Assembly: GCF_019711195.1 (NCBI RefSeq)
Contig: NZ_CP081299.1
Location: 248,001 to 312,000 of the forward strand
DNA from: Dyadobacter sp. NIV53
GTDB lineage: Bacteria > Bacteroidota > Bacteroidia > Cytophagales > Spirosomataceae
DNA: 64,000 nt
Reading direction: 5' to 3'
Under the pieces are notes generated by a model, which was not told the origin of the DNA, ran no database searches, and worked only from the letters and a program-made list of their open reading frames with translations. Every line of letters starts with the position of its first letter. The first letter of the stretch is position 1. Shown one piece after another: positions 35,752 through 42,870 of this stretch. Both the position numbers and the translations under genes were made by a program.

Positions 35752-37392
35752 TCACGGAGTAAAGCTAGGCTCAAAACCTTTTCCTTTTCCAATCACCTTC
35801 CAGTCCTCAACCCCAACACTTTTGGCCCAGCCGTCATAAAGAGCTAATAACTCACTGGCAATGTCTGGATTTTGTTCGATCAGGTTTGTGGTCTCTCCCC
35901 TATCTGCTTCAATATCATACAATTCCCACTGTTCGCTTCTGACAGATACCAATTTCCACTTTCCCTTTCTTACCGCTTTATTTCCCGCTCTTTCCCAGAA
36001 AATCGGCTTGGATCTGCTCCATTCTTTTCCGTACAATGCAGGTAATAAACTTTCTCCCGCAAGTGGATGGATCGTATTTCCTTTGTAAGTCAACGGATAT
36101 TTGGCACCCGCAATTTCGTATAAGGTCGGTGCAATATCGATCAGATGCGCGGTACCGTCAATTAATCCGCCGGCCGCTATTTTCGATGGAAAATGTGCAA
36201 TAAAAGGACTGCTAATCCCGCCTTCATATTGAAAACCCTTGAAAGACTTTAATGGCGTATTGGAAGCGTAAGCCCAGGTTTTAGTGTAAGAATCGTAGGA
36301 ACCAGAAGTGCCGACGGGCCCCCAGTTTCTCGGTGAGCGGCCTCCGAAGCCATGCGCCACATCTTCGCCCGCCGCACCGTTGTCGGAAATGAAGAAAATA
36401 ATGGTATTATCCAGTTTTCCGGATTGTTTCAGATGTTCAATTACCCGGCCAATATTCTGGTCCAGGTTATCAACCTGAGCTGCATAAATTTCCATTTTTC
36501 TTGCCCACAACTTTTGCTCGTCATAGGTCAGGCTTTTCCATGCAGGCAAATCACTGTTTTTGATGCTGATCTTCTGATCTTTACTAGCAATGTTTAATTC
36601 CTGCTGCCTTTTGAAACGAAGGATACGAAGTGAATCCCAGCCAATATCATATTTGCCTTCATACTTTTTAATATCCTGTGGTAAAGCCTGTAACGGCCAG
36701 TGCGGAGAGGTGAAAGCAAGATATAGAAAGAATGGTTTTTGTTCAGTGCTTTGGTCTTTCAGAAACCCGATTGCATTTTTTGCAATTTCATCTGTATAAT
36801 AAAAGTTGTCCTCGTCGCCCGGATGAACCGCTTTATCATCTTTTACGAAAAAACTACGCTTGTCTTTCGGAAGTTGTTTTACTACAAAATAATCACTTGC
36901 CCCACCTGTATTTCCATAAAAATGGTCAAAACCACGTTTTCTGGGCCACTGACTGGTACTATCGTCACCAGCGTGCCACTTCCCGGAAAGTAGTGTGCTG
37001 TAACCGGCATCTTTTAATACTTCTGCCAATGTAACAGTTTGCTTACTGATAAACCCCTGATAGGCCGGAACACCAAGGTTAATATTAAAATATCCCATAC
37101 CGGCGGTGTGCTGATACTGTCCGCTCAGCAAAGAAGCCCTGGTTGGAGCGCAAATGGAATTATTATAAAACTGCCGGAAACGTATACCTTCCTGTGCAAG
37201 TTTATCCAGGTTTGGTGTCTGGATTTCAGAACCATAACTTCCGATATCAGAAAACCCAAGATCGTCTGCCATGATCAGAAGAATATTGGGTTTTGAATCG
37301 GCGGCTACTGCTTTTGATTTTTTCTTTTGCGAAAATCCTGGTGCTGCAATAACAAAAACAAGAATGAAAACTTTAATAAAATGGGTGGTCAT
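35752..37392 (-). CDS. Secreted S1 sulfatase (CAPTR)
   Basis: 546 residues; signal peptide over about residues 5-21 (FIKVFILVFVIAAPGFSQ). Metal site NILLIMADDLGFSDIGSYG; active site C81-A-P-T-R85 (SICAPTRASLLSGQYQH). GKWHAGDDST, FISDNGAAGED and IFWERAGNKAVRKGKWKLVSV follow. It lies 91 bp after the sterol-desaturase-like gene, behind a 19-bp-stem hairpin, and ends about 95 bp before promoter B. Related to the 28891 and 22275 sulfatases. Confidence 0.93.
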   Translation of the reverse strand: MTTHFIKVFILVFVIAAPGFSQKKKSKAVAADSKPNILLIMADDLGFSDIGSYGSEIQTPNLDKLAQEGIRFRQFYNNSICAPTRASLLSGQYQHTAGMGYFNINLGVPAYQGFISKQTVTLAEVLKDAGYSTLLSGKWHAGDDSTSQWPRKRGFDHFYGNTGGASDYFVVKQLPKDKRSFFVKDDKAVHPGDEDNFYYTDEIAKNAIGFLKDQSTEQKPFFLYLAFTSPHWPLQALPQDIKKYEGKYDIGWDSLRILRFKRQQELNIASKDQKISIKNSDLPAWKSLTYDEQKLWARKMEIYAAQVDNLDQNIGRVIEHLKQSGKLDNTIIFFISDNGAAGEDVAHGFGGRSPRNWGPVGTSGSYDSYTKTWAYASNTPLKSFKGFQYEGGISSPFIAHFPSKIAAGGLIDGTAHLIDIAPTLYEIAGAKYPLTYKGNTIHPLAGESLLPALYGKEWSRSKPIFWERAGNKAVRKGKWKLVSVRSEQWELYDIEADRGETTNLIEQNPDIASELLALYDGWAKSVGVEDWKVIGKGKGFEPSFTP

Positions 37393-37429
37393 CTTCTGTG
37401 GAGTGAATATTTAAATTTGTATTAATATG

Positions 37430-37480
37430 ATTTTTCCAATTGTAAAACCTTAATGAATAAAGTTTTACAATTGGAAAAAT
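37430..37480 (-). terminator. Strong hairpin between desaturase-like gene and sulfatase
   Basis: Perfect 19-bp inverted repeat (37430-37448 with 37462-37480; core TTCCAATTGTAAAAC), 13-nt loop, 3 bp after the desaturase stop. The U tract after it is weak, so it may act as an attenuator or mRNA-stability element rather than a full terminator. Confidence 0.7.
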
Positions 37481-37483
37481 ATT

Positions 37484-38563
37484 TTAGCCTGCAATTCGGG
37501 TTTCAAATTCCAGTGGCAATGGCTCTGGTTCCTTTGTTTTCTCAGGAACAATATCCCCGACCATTGGTCCGCCTGCTGATAATTCGCTGCCTTCTTTCTT
37601 GGATTTTAAAATCGGCCATAATAACTGAGCATACCATTCTTCTTCCTGATAATGTTTGATACCAAAAGTGCTCGGATATTTACGGGTAATAATGCCGGTT
37701 CCGAAGATGATATCCCATAGAAAAAACATGTTGCCAAAATTGCCTTTGTAATGCCCGACCCCATCATCAGTTGTATCGGCATGATGTGCGTAATGGGTTG
37801 CAGGTGTTGAAATAAACCGCTCCAAAACCCAGGCAACCGGATTTAACCATTTGATCTGGTAAAAAGGTTTATCCCATGGAATACTTGAATGTGCACCCGT
37901 TACGATCAATGATTTTACCACTTTTACAAACAACGCAGCATAACCCATTCCTACATAAGTGAGTGCGACAGTAAGATAGGTCTGGGAAAAGAAAATAGTA
38001 TAAATGATATTTTGCCTCCCCGCCATTGCCATCCCCATATAAGGAGCACTGTGGTGGGTACGGTGAAAGCGCCATAACCAGGGTAACTGATGATGCAAAC
38101 GATGGTACCAGTACTGGGTCAGATCATCCGCGACTGCAATGATAGCAAATGCCCACCAGAATGGTACCCACGAAAATACACCCTTAGCACCAGGCAATAT
38201 TTTCGGAAGCAGTTCAAGGCTGTAATATGCCACAACCGGAGCTATTACGATTTTTGGCAGAATGTAACAGGCAATATCCAGAAAGCGCTCGTTTTTAGTC
38301 CACTTGTTTTCATACAAACCCGCAATAAGCTCGATAACACCAATAACCAGCACGATTACCGATAAGCCCCATGAACTCAGATGTGTAAAAACCCCTTCAA
38401 TAAACTGGGGTACTTTAAATGGCAATGCATTACTGCCAGCCCAGGGTTTGTAACCTGTAAAGTAAAAAGCAGCAAACATCAAAACAATCGGTGCCAGGTA
38501 CAAAGAGATACTGATTGCGGCATCACGCCATATTCTTTGCGAAACATCTGCTTCAAGTTTCAT
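37484..38563 (-). CDS. Sterol desaturase / fatty-acid hydroxylase family membrane protein
   Basis: 359 residues with several membrane helices. The di-iron histidine clusters of this superfamily are present: HRLHH (154-158), HRTHH (167-171) and HYAHH (257-261), plus further His. The family hydroxylates or desaturates lipids at the inner membrane. It is first in an operon with a sulfatase behind the shared sulfur-type leader, which suggests a sulfur-linked lipid role, for example sulfonolipid metabolism known in Cytophagales; that is inference. The start at 38563 fits (MKLEADVSQRIWRDAAIS). Confidence 0.88.
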   Translation of the reverse strand: MKLEADVSQRIWRDAAISISLYLAPIVLMFAAFYFTGYKPWAGSNALPFKVPQFIEGVFTHLSSWGLSVIVLVIGVIELIAGLYENKWTKNERFLDIACYILPKIVIAPVVAYYSLELLPKILPGAKGVFSWVPFWWAFAIIAVADDLTQYWYHRLHHQLPWLWRFHRTHHSAPYMGMAMAGRQNIIYTIFFSQTYLTVALTYVGMGYAALFVKVVKSLIVTGAHSSIPWDKPFYQIKWLNPVAWVLERFISTPATHYAHHADTTDDGVGHYKGNFGNMFFLWDIIFGTGIITRKYPSTFGIKHYQEEEWYAQLLWPILKSKKEGSELSAGGPMVGDIVPEKTKEPEPLPLEFETRIAG

Positions 38564-38597
38564 AATTGAGAATGATGATAAAAGTTAAAATTTCGGA

Positions 38598-38720
38598 TTA
38601 TCGGATGAGGCTATACGCAAGCCATATTCCCCCGGCTATCAGCCCGAACGGGATTATTGTCAGTAAAATACCCAATGCTATCTTTTTGGCAAGGAGTATA
38701 ACATCAGCGAAAGTGATCAT
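38598..38720 (-). CDS. Small single-helix membrane protein, 40 aa
   Basis: ATG at 38720 opens a 40-codon frame ending with TAA at 38598. Sequence begins MITFADVILLAKKIALGILL, then TIIPFGLIAGGIWLAYSLIR: one hydrophobic helix with a basic tail. It lies 34 bp upstream of the sterol-desaturase-like gene on the same strand. I do not recognise it; it could be a small partner subunit of the desaturase, or a chance ORF. Confidence 0.5.
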   Translation of the reverse strand: MITFADVILLAKKIALGILLTIIPFGLIAGGIWLAYSLIR

Positions 38721-38753
38721 GATACCGGATGTTTATATAAAGTCTTTTCCAGA

Positions 38754-38841
38754 AATATCCCATGGACAGCATGCCGCAAAAGAGCAAATCGCCAACCACC
38801 GAAGATTTACCTGATACGGTAATACTGCCAGATGGGATATT
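38754..38841 (-). repeat. Inverted repeat in the desaturase leader
   Basis: AATATCCCAT (38754-38763) and its exact complement ATGGGATATT (38832-38841) can form a 10-bp stem closing a 68-nt loop between leader peptide C and the small membrane ORF. It may be part of the leader's regulatory fold. Confidence 0.45.
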
Positions 38842-38871
38842 CCCGGATTGCTTAATGGAGAATACTATGAA

Positions 38872-38976
38872 TTACCTGCAACAACTACCAGGTTGCATGA
38901 AAAGAAAATATCGCTTGGGGAATACCACCTTATTTGTCCATTGGGACAAATCTGAGTTTTGGAAAATCGCTTTCAT
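38872..38976 (-). CDS. Leader peptide C, CysCys near stop
   Basis: A 34-codon ORF starting MKAIFQNSDLSQWTNKVVFP and ending MQPGSCCR-stop. The two Cys codons (UGU UGC) are second and third from the end, matching leader B (CCCYMHCY) and corrected leader A (SCCQDN). V17 carries the GTGG element (GGUGGUA, 5 of 7 complementary to the hairpin loop), at the same codon number as in leader B. The start lies about 25 nt after hairpin C. Confidence 0.65.
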   Translation of the reverse strand: MKAIFQNSDLSQWTNKVVFPKRYFLFMQPGSCCR

Positions 38977-39001
38977 AAACGAATAATTTCTGGTTTTACT
39001 G

Positions 39002-39026
39002 ATGGTTAAGGGTGGCTCAAAACCAT
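39002..39026 (-). ncRNA. Conserved leader hairpin C with AGCCACC loop
   Basis: Loop AGCCACC (plus-strand GGTGGCT, 39011-39017), one G-C closing pair, a 2x2 internal loop and a perfect 6-bp stem (39002-39007 with 39021-39026). Same loop as A and B, different stem. Confidence 0.6.
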
Positions 39027-39046
39027 AAGTCTATTAAATACATAGA

Positions 39047-39077
39047 CAAAGTAAATTTAATAGTTTTTAATAAGCAA
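39047..39077 (-). promoter_or_regulatory. Shared sulfur-locus promoter, copy C
   Basis: Minus strand: TTG (39077-39075), 21 nt, TACTTTG (39053-39047), then TCTATGTATTTAATAGAC, nearly identical to copy B. It drives leader C, the small membrane ORF, the desaturase-like gene and the sulfatase at 35752. Confidence 0.8.
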
Positions 39078-39210
39078 GCATTTGAAAAAATTTTTAGAAA
39101 ATTTCTGCTATGAATTTTTCTAAAACAAAAGTATAAAGTAGCAAAGTTTGATATTTTTTGACCAGCTTGGCTGATTAACTCTTTCACGGCAAATTAATTT
39201 CTGTAAAATG

Positions 39211-39984
39211 CTACGGCTTATTAGGCGTTAAAATATCAAGATCGACTATCTGGGCTTTATAATCATTTGGCAGAAATGCGTTTCTCAATATTTTTTCAAG
39301 TCCCAAAAAACGCATCAATTTGTAAGCGTATAAAACCGGAGTCAATAAAGATACTTTTCCCAGAGACAGAAGGTTATTGACTGTATGAGGAACAACCATA
39401 ACTTGTACCTGTCTGAGCATATAATATCTGACCTTTCCAAGGTGCTTTTTATATTGTTTGAACAGATCTTTTGTAAAATCGCTTTTAATCAGGTTTTCCC
39501 GTAAATGTTCTTCGCGCATTTTTTTCCATTCTGTATATTTTAACGGCAGTCCGTTTATTCCCATTCGTAAACCTACCTGTAAAAATGTATCAAAGGCTTC
39601 TGCTTTTTCGGCATCGGTCATTTTTCTTTCCAGCACTTCGTAAGAACGGATTGAATAATCGATCAGCATAAAAAGCACGTCCCGATATGCCCAATCGGGA
39701 ATCTGTGCACCGCGGCTTTGTTCAACTCCTTTATGAATAGCAGTAATTTTATCTATCGAATTCAATGCTGCGTTATGTTCTGAAAAAACGATTAATCGTG
39801 CATAGGTAACTGTGGAAAATAACCTTCCAAGCGGATCATTCGGAAGTTTTCCTGTAAAATACAACCAATCGACAGCCTTGTTCAAAGCAAATTCTGCTGA
39901 TGCTCCCGCAAAAATAAAGAGGATTGTATCTGCTTTTCCCCAGATCTTCCGCACTATCGAATCTTCATTTACAAAATATTTCAT
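39211..39984 (-). CDS. Oxygenase MpaB family protein (DUF2236)
   Basis: 257 residues from the ATG at 39984, which overlaps the stop of the upstream gene (ATGA) and gives the usual family start MKYFVNEDSIVRKIWGKADT. DUF2236/MpaB features: GASAEFALNKAVDWLYFTGKLPNDPLGRLFSTVTYARLIVF, IHKGVEQSRGAQIPDWAYRDVLFMLIDYSIRSYE. Relatives are heme-binding oxygenases (latex-clearing protein, MpaB'), but heme binding here is not proven. Coupled to the DUF2809 gene. Confidence 0.82.
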   Translation of the reverse strand: MKYFVNEDSIVRKIWGKADTILFIFAGASAEFALNKAVDWLYFTGKLPNDPLGRLFSTVTYARLIVFSEHNAALNSIDKITAIHKGVEQSRGAQIPDWAYRDVLFMLIDYSIRSYEVLERKMTDAEKAEAFDTFLQVGLRMGINGLPLKYTEWKKMREEHLRENLIKSDFTKDLFKQYKKHLGKVRYYMLRQVQVMVVPHTVNNLLSLGKVSLLTPVLYAYKLMRFLGLEKILRNAFLPNDYKAQIVDLDILTPNKP

Positions 39985-40391
39985 ATTGCAGGCTGGGCTT
40001 TCCATTTAGTTTCAATAAAAACAACGAAAATAATTCCCAAAGTGTAAGCCAGCATATCGGCCCATTCAAAACTGTTACCCATTATAACCCGGGCAGCTTT
40101 TGAATTTCCAAGACCTAATACTTCAACTATATGAAAATATTGAAGGATTTCTATCAGATATGAAAAGAGTAAAACAGCAATTGCGGCAATGATCACTTCC
40201 AGATTTACTATACTTTTTACAAAACAGTAAAGCAAAATCACGACCAGAAAATCGCCACCGTATGGACGAATGATCTGATCATGTGCATATAGTGCTATAA
40301 TTATTTCTGTAAAAAGAAGCAGCAGCGTGAAAACGAGGTATTTTTTATTTAACTGAAACATCAAACTATAAATTAAAGTACTTTGTATCAC
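39981..40391 (-). CDS. DUF2809 membrane protein
   Basis: 136 residues, or 126 from the ATG at 40361 (MFQLNKKYLVFTLLLLF), which is the more likely start. Four hydrophobic helices and the family motif RPYGGDFLVVILLYCFVKS plus MGNSFEWADMLAYTLGI. This is DUF2809, a small inner-membrane family of unknown function. Its stop overlaps the MpaB-like start, so the two are one unit. The 40392-40607 gap shows nothing I can name. Confidence 0.85.
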   Translation of the reverse strand: MIQSTLIYSLMFQLNKKYLVFTLLLLFTEIIIALYAHDQIIRPYGGDFLVVILLYCFVKSIVNLEVIIAAIAVLLFSYLIEILQYFHIVEVLGLGNSKAARVIMGNSFEWADMLAYTLGIIFVVFIETKWKAQPAI

Positions 40392-40607
40392 AAAGTAAAT
40401 AAGAAAAACTGACTTTACAAATAATAAACAATTGCTGATGCCAGGATGATTGAAAATTACTAATGGTGTATGGTTTCAATAAGAAAAGCACATTTTGGGC
40501 TCAACTAAATAACAGTTTGTGAAAACGCGTGTTGAGTATGCAATCGGATTACAACAACCGGATTGGATGAGATTGTCATTCAGAAATATTACACTAGCCT
40601 CCGTACA

Positions 40608-41723
40608 CTATAGAAATCCTTCGAAATGGTCAATCTTCACTTTCACATCGGCTACTGTTTTACCTACAATCTGTAATTTATCCATAAACTGAACCGAATC
40701 CATTTTCTGAACCTGTTCCGGTTTTATTTGCAGCAAACCTAATTCATCCAGTCCTTTTCGTGACAAATTAGCATTGTATCTGACGTAAGAAAATAGCTTA
40801 TTATCTGTCGGGCCTTTCACGTTACACATGTTACCCACTTCCCTATCCAGTTCGTCACCATGCCGGCACTGACCAAATACACGGCATAAAAAGTCCTGCT
40901 CGTTTGAGGCTGCATACATCAGTGCAGATGGGATGGATGTTGCATTATAAAGCAAATTCATTTCATCCGTTGCCAGATCTGCATTTGCATTGGCGGCAGA
41001 ACCGGTCCCAATTGACACCAATAACATTTGATCTTCTCCGGTTGGCCACTGCAATGCATAGGGCTCAACTGTTGCCATCAGAAAAAGCTGAAACGAAGGA
41101 TTATTATACATGGTGACTCCACCATCCACAAAAATGAAATTATTATTTCCTACTAAGATACTTTCGGGTGGAAAGTAGGTTGGAGCCGCCGTACTTGCCC
41201 TTACAAGCTGCCATAACGGAAACAGGAGATTGCTATCAGTACGGGTCATTAGATTGTATTTTGCATTCGGATTATTAGAAACCGGCCAGGGAGAATCGGT
41301 GGTTGCATTCCGAAGGACCAATAACAAAAGCGTTTTCAGGTTCTCATCTCCGAGCTTTGTATCACTTCCGAAAACTTCCTGTAATTTATTTGTTAAAGCT
41401 TCACTTTCATACGTGTAACGGAAACGTTTCAGCAAACTGGCTTTATCGAACATAGCAGTTCCGCTTTCTTCATAAAATTTCCGGATTTCATCCACTCGCA
41501 TTCCTCGCGACAAACATGCAGCAATTATGGCACCTGTACTGGTACCAGCGATATAATCGAAATAGTCAGAAAGTACGAAATCATTTTCCCGGCCCAGTTT
41601 TTCCTGTAAAAGAAGCTCAATTTTGGCAAGGATTTCAAGCGTAAGCATACCCCGGATTCCGCCGCCGTCGAGAGCCAGCAGTTTATGTTTACCGGTTTTT
41701 TCGATTTTTTGCTGAACAGACAT
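40608..41723 (-). CDS. Patatin-like phospholipase
   Basis: 371 residues, cytosolic by lack of signal. Patatin hallmarks: oxyanion loop LALDGGGIRGMLTLEIL (16-33), nucleophile GTSTG (60-64, Ser62) and the catalytic Asp in a DGG near residue 198 (FIFVDGGVTMYNNPS). The family hydrolyses acyl esters of lipids. Close relatives (CapV-like) can be effectors of CBASS anti-phage systems, but no cyclase, Cap2 or Cap3 gene is next to it, so ordinary lipid turnover is the default. Confidence 0.9.
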   Translation of the reverse strand: MSVQQKIEKTGKHKLLALDGGGIRGMLTLEILAKIELLLQEKLGRENDFVLSDYFDYIAGTSTGAIIAACLSRGMRVDEIRKFYEESGTAMFDKASLLKRFRYTYESEALTNKLQEVFGSDTKLGDENLKTLLLLVLRNATTDSPWPVSNNPNAKYNLMTRTDSNLLFPLWQLVRASTAAPTYFPPESILVGNNNFIFVDGGVTMYNNPSFQLFLMATVEPYALQWPTGEDQMLLVSIGTGSAANANADLATDEMNLLYNATSIPSALMYAASNEQDFLCRVFGQCRHGDELDREVGNMCNVKGPTDNKLFSYVRYNANLSRKGLDELGLLQIKPEQVQKMDSVQFMDKLQIVGKTVADVKVKIDHFEGFL

Positions 41724-41951
41724 ACAGTATACGAGCCGTTATTTGATAGAAAAACCGAAAGTATTCTTTATTTTCGACATGGCAATTACCGTTAAATAAA
41801 TTCCAAATTGAACCGTAAGTAAATGGATCAAATTGAAATAAAACTGTTTATATTGAATATATAATTAGGTAATATTGTCAACGAAAAGTTGCTTTTTAAT
41901 ACCATTAATGATGTTTTTAGTATGTTCACTGTTCAAAATTAAAGCTCAACT

Positions 41952-42803
41952 ATGAAAAAGACTTTCTTCGTTTTTATGCTCATCATTTCTGCATGCACGC
42001 AAAAAAAGACATCGGACGGCGAGCCGCTTTCTGAACAAAGTGATACCAGCCAGACAGACTCCGTTTCTTCCATGAAAATCAAAACAATTAAAAACACAGA
42101 CTTAAAAACTGGCCCCGATCTCAGTACGCCTGTCATTTCTAACGCTCAAAAATTCATTCTACCCGTTCCTGCATTTAAGCAGGGTGGCGAGCCTTTGGTA
42201 TATCCAAAAGAAGATCCGAAAGCAGGGCAGCAAATTGTTGACTATGAAGGAAAACCAATCGGAAAATCCGGTATCGTTTTTTTTAATTATAAGGATAAGT
42301 CCTGGCAGGCGGCCGCTGGTGATGGAAAGGGTGTTATTATCATCAATGAAGTTACACAGGAACAGGCCGAAAAACTGGATGCGGAAATAAGCAAACTGCA
42401 TTCCAATCCGGCCGATCTTACTTTAAATGAATTAAAGGATGTCATTTCATTTGCAAAGGATAAACTCAAACTGGACGATATGTACAATTCGACTCGTACA
42501 TTTATTAAGGAAAAAATGACTCCGGTTTTAACCGAAAAAGATTCGAAAAAGAATAAGGATGAAGCGTACGGTTTCAAGAAGAGGGATGACCGCGATATCA
42601 ACCAGGCGATTTACGTACCCGGAGAGTTTGTGTTTGAAGGCCCGGCTGCGAGTCCTCAAAAATTTAAAAATGGCGGTGTGATTGTGGAACAAGGCGGAAA
42701 AATGCGTGGTGTACAGCCCGATATTTTTATCCGCACCTATAAGCTTGCCAACGGTACTGCTATTCAGGCTCTTGAGAAAGATATCAAATCGCAGCTTAAT
42801 TAA
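41952..42803 (+). CDS. Hypothetical lipoprotein, 283 aa
   Basis: MKKTFFVFMLIISACTQKK is a lipoprotein signal with lipid-Cys15, followed by a Ser/Thr/Asp-rich linker. The mature part is mixed and includes GIVFFNYKDKSWQAAAGDGKGVIIINE and FVFEGPAASPQKFKNGGVIVEQGG. I do not recognise the family. It stands alone, divergent from the patatin and convergent with the serine hydrolase. Confidence 0.75.
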   Translation: MKKTFFVFMLIISACTQKKTSDGEPLSEQSDTSQTDSVSSMKIKTIKNTDLKTGPDLSTPVISNAQKFILPVPAFKQGGEPLVYPKEDPKAGQQIVDYEGKPIGKSGIVFFNYKDKSWQAAAGDGKGVIIINEVTQEQAEKLDAEISKLHSNPADLTLNELKDVISFAKDKLKLDDMYNSTRTFIKEKMTPVLTEKDSKKNKDEAYGFKKRDDRDINQAIYVPGEFVFEGPAASPQKFKNGGVIVEQGGKMRGVQPDIFIRTYKLANGTAIQALEKDIKSQLN

Positions 42804-42845
42804 TTGTGAATTGATAACGATATATCAGGAGGAATGGAATTTGAC

Positions 42846-42870
42846 AAAGCCATTATTTAACGGCTTTTTT
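42846..42870 (+). terminator. Terminator at convergent gene ends
   Basis: AAGCC / GGCTT stem with a 10-nt loop followed by TTTT, just after the lipoprotein stop. It overlaps the last codons of the serine hydrolase on the other strand. Confidence 0.55.
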
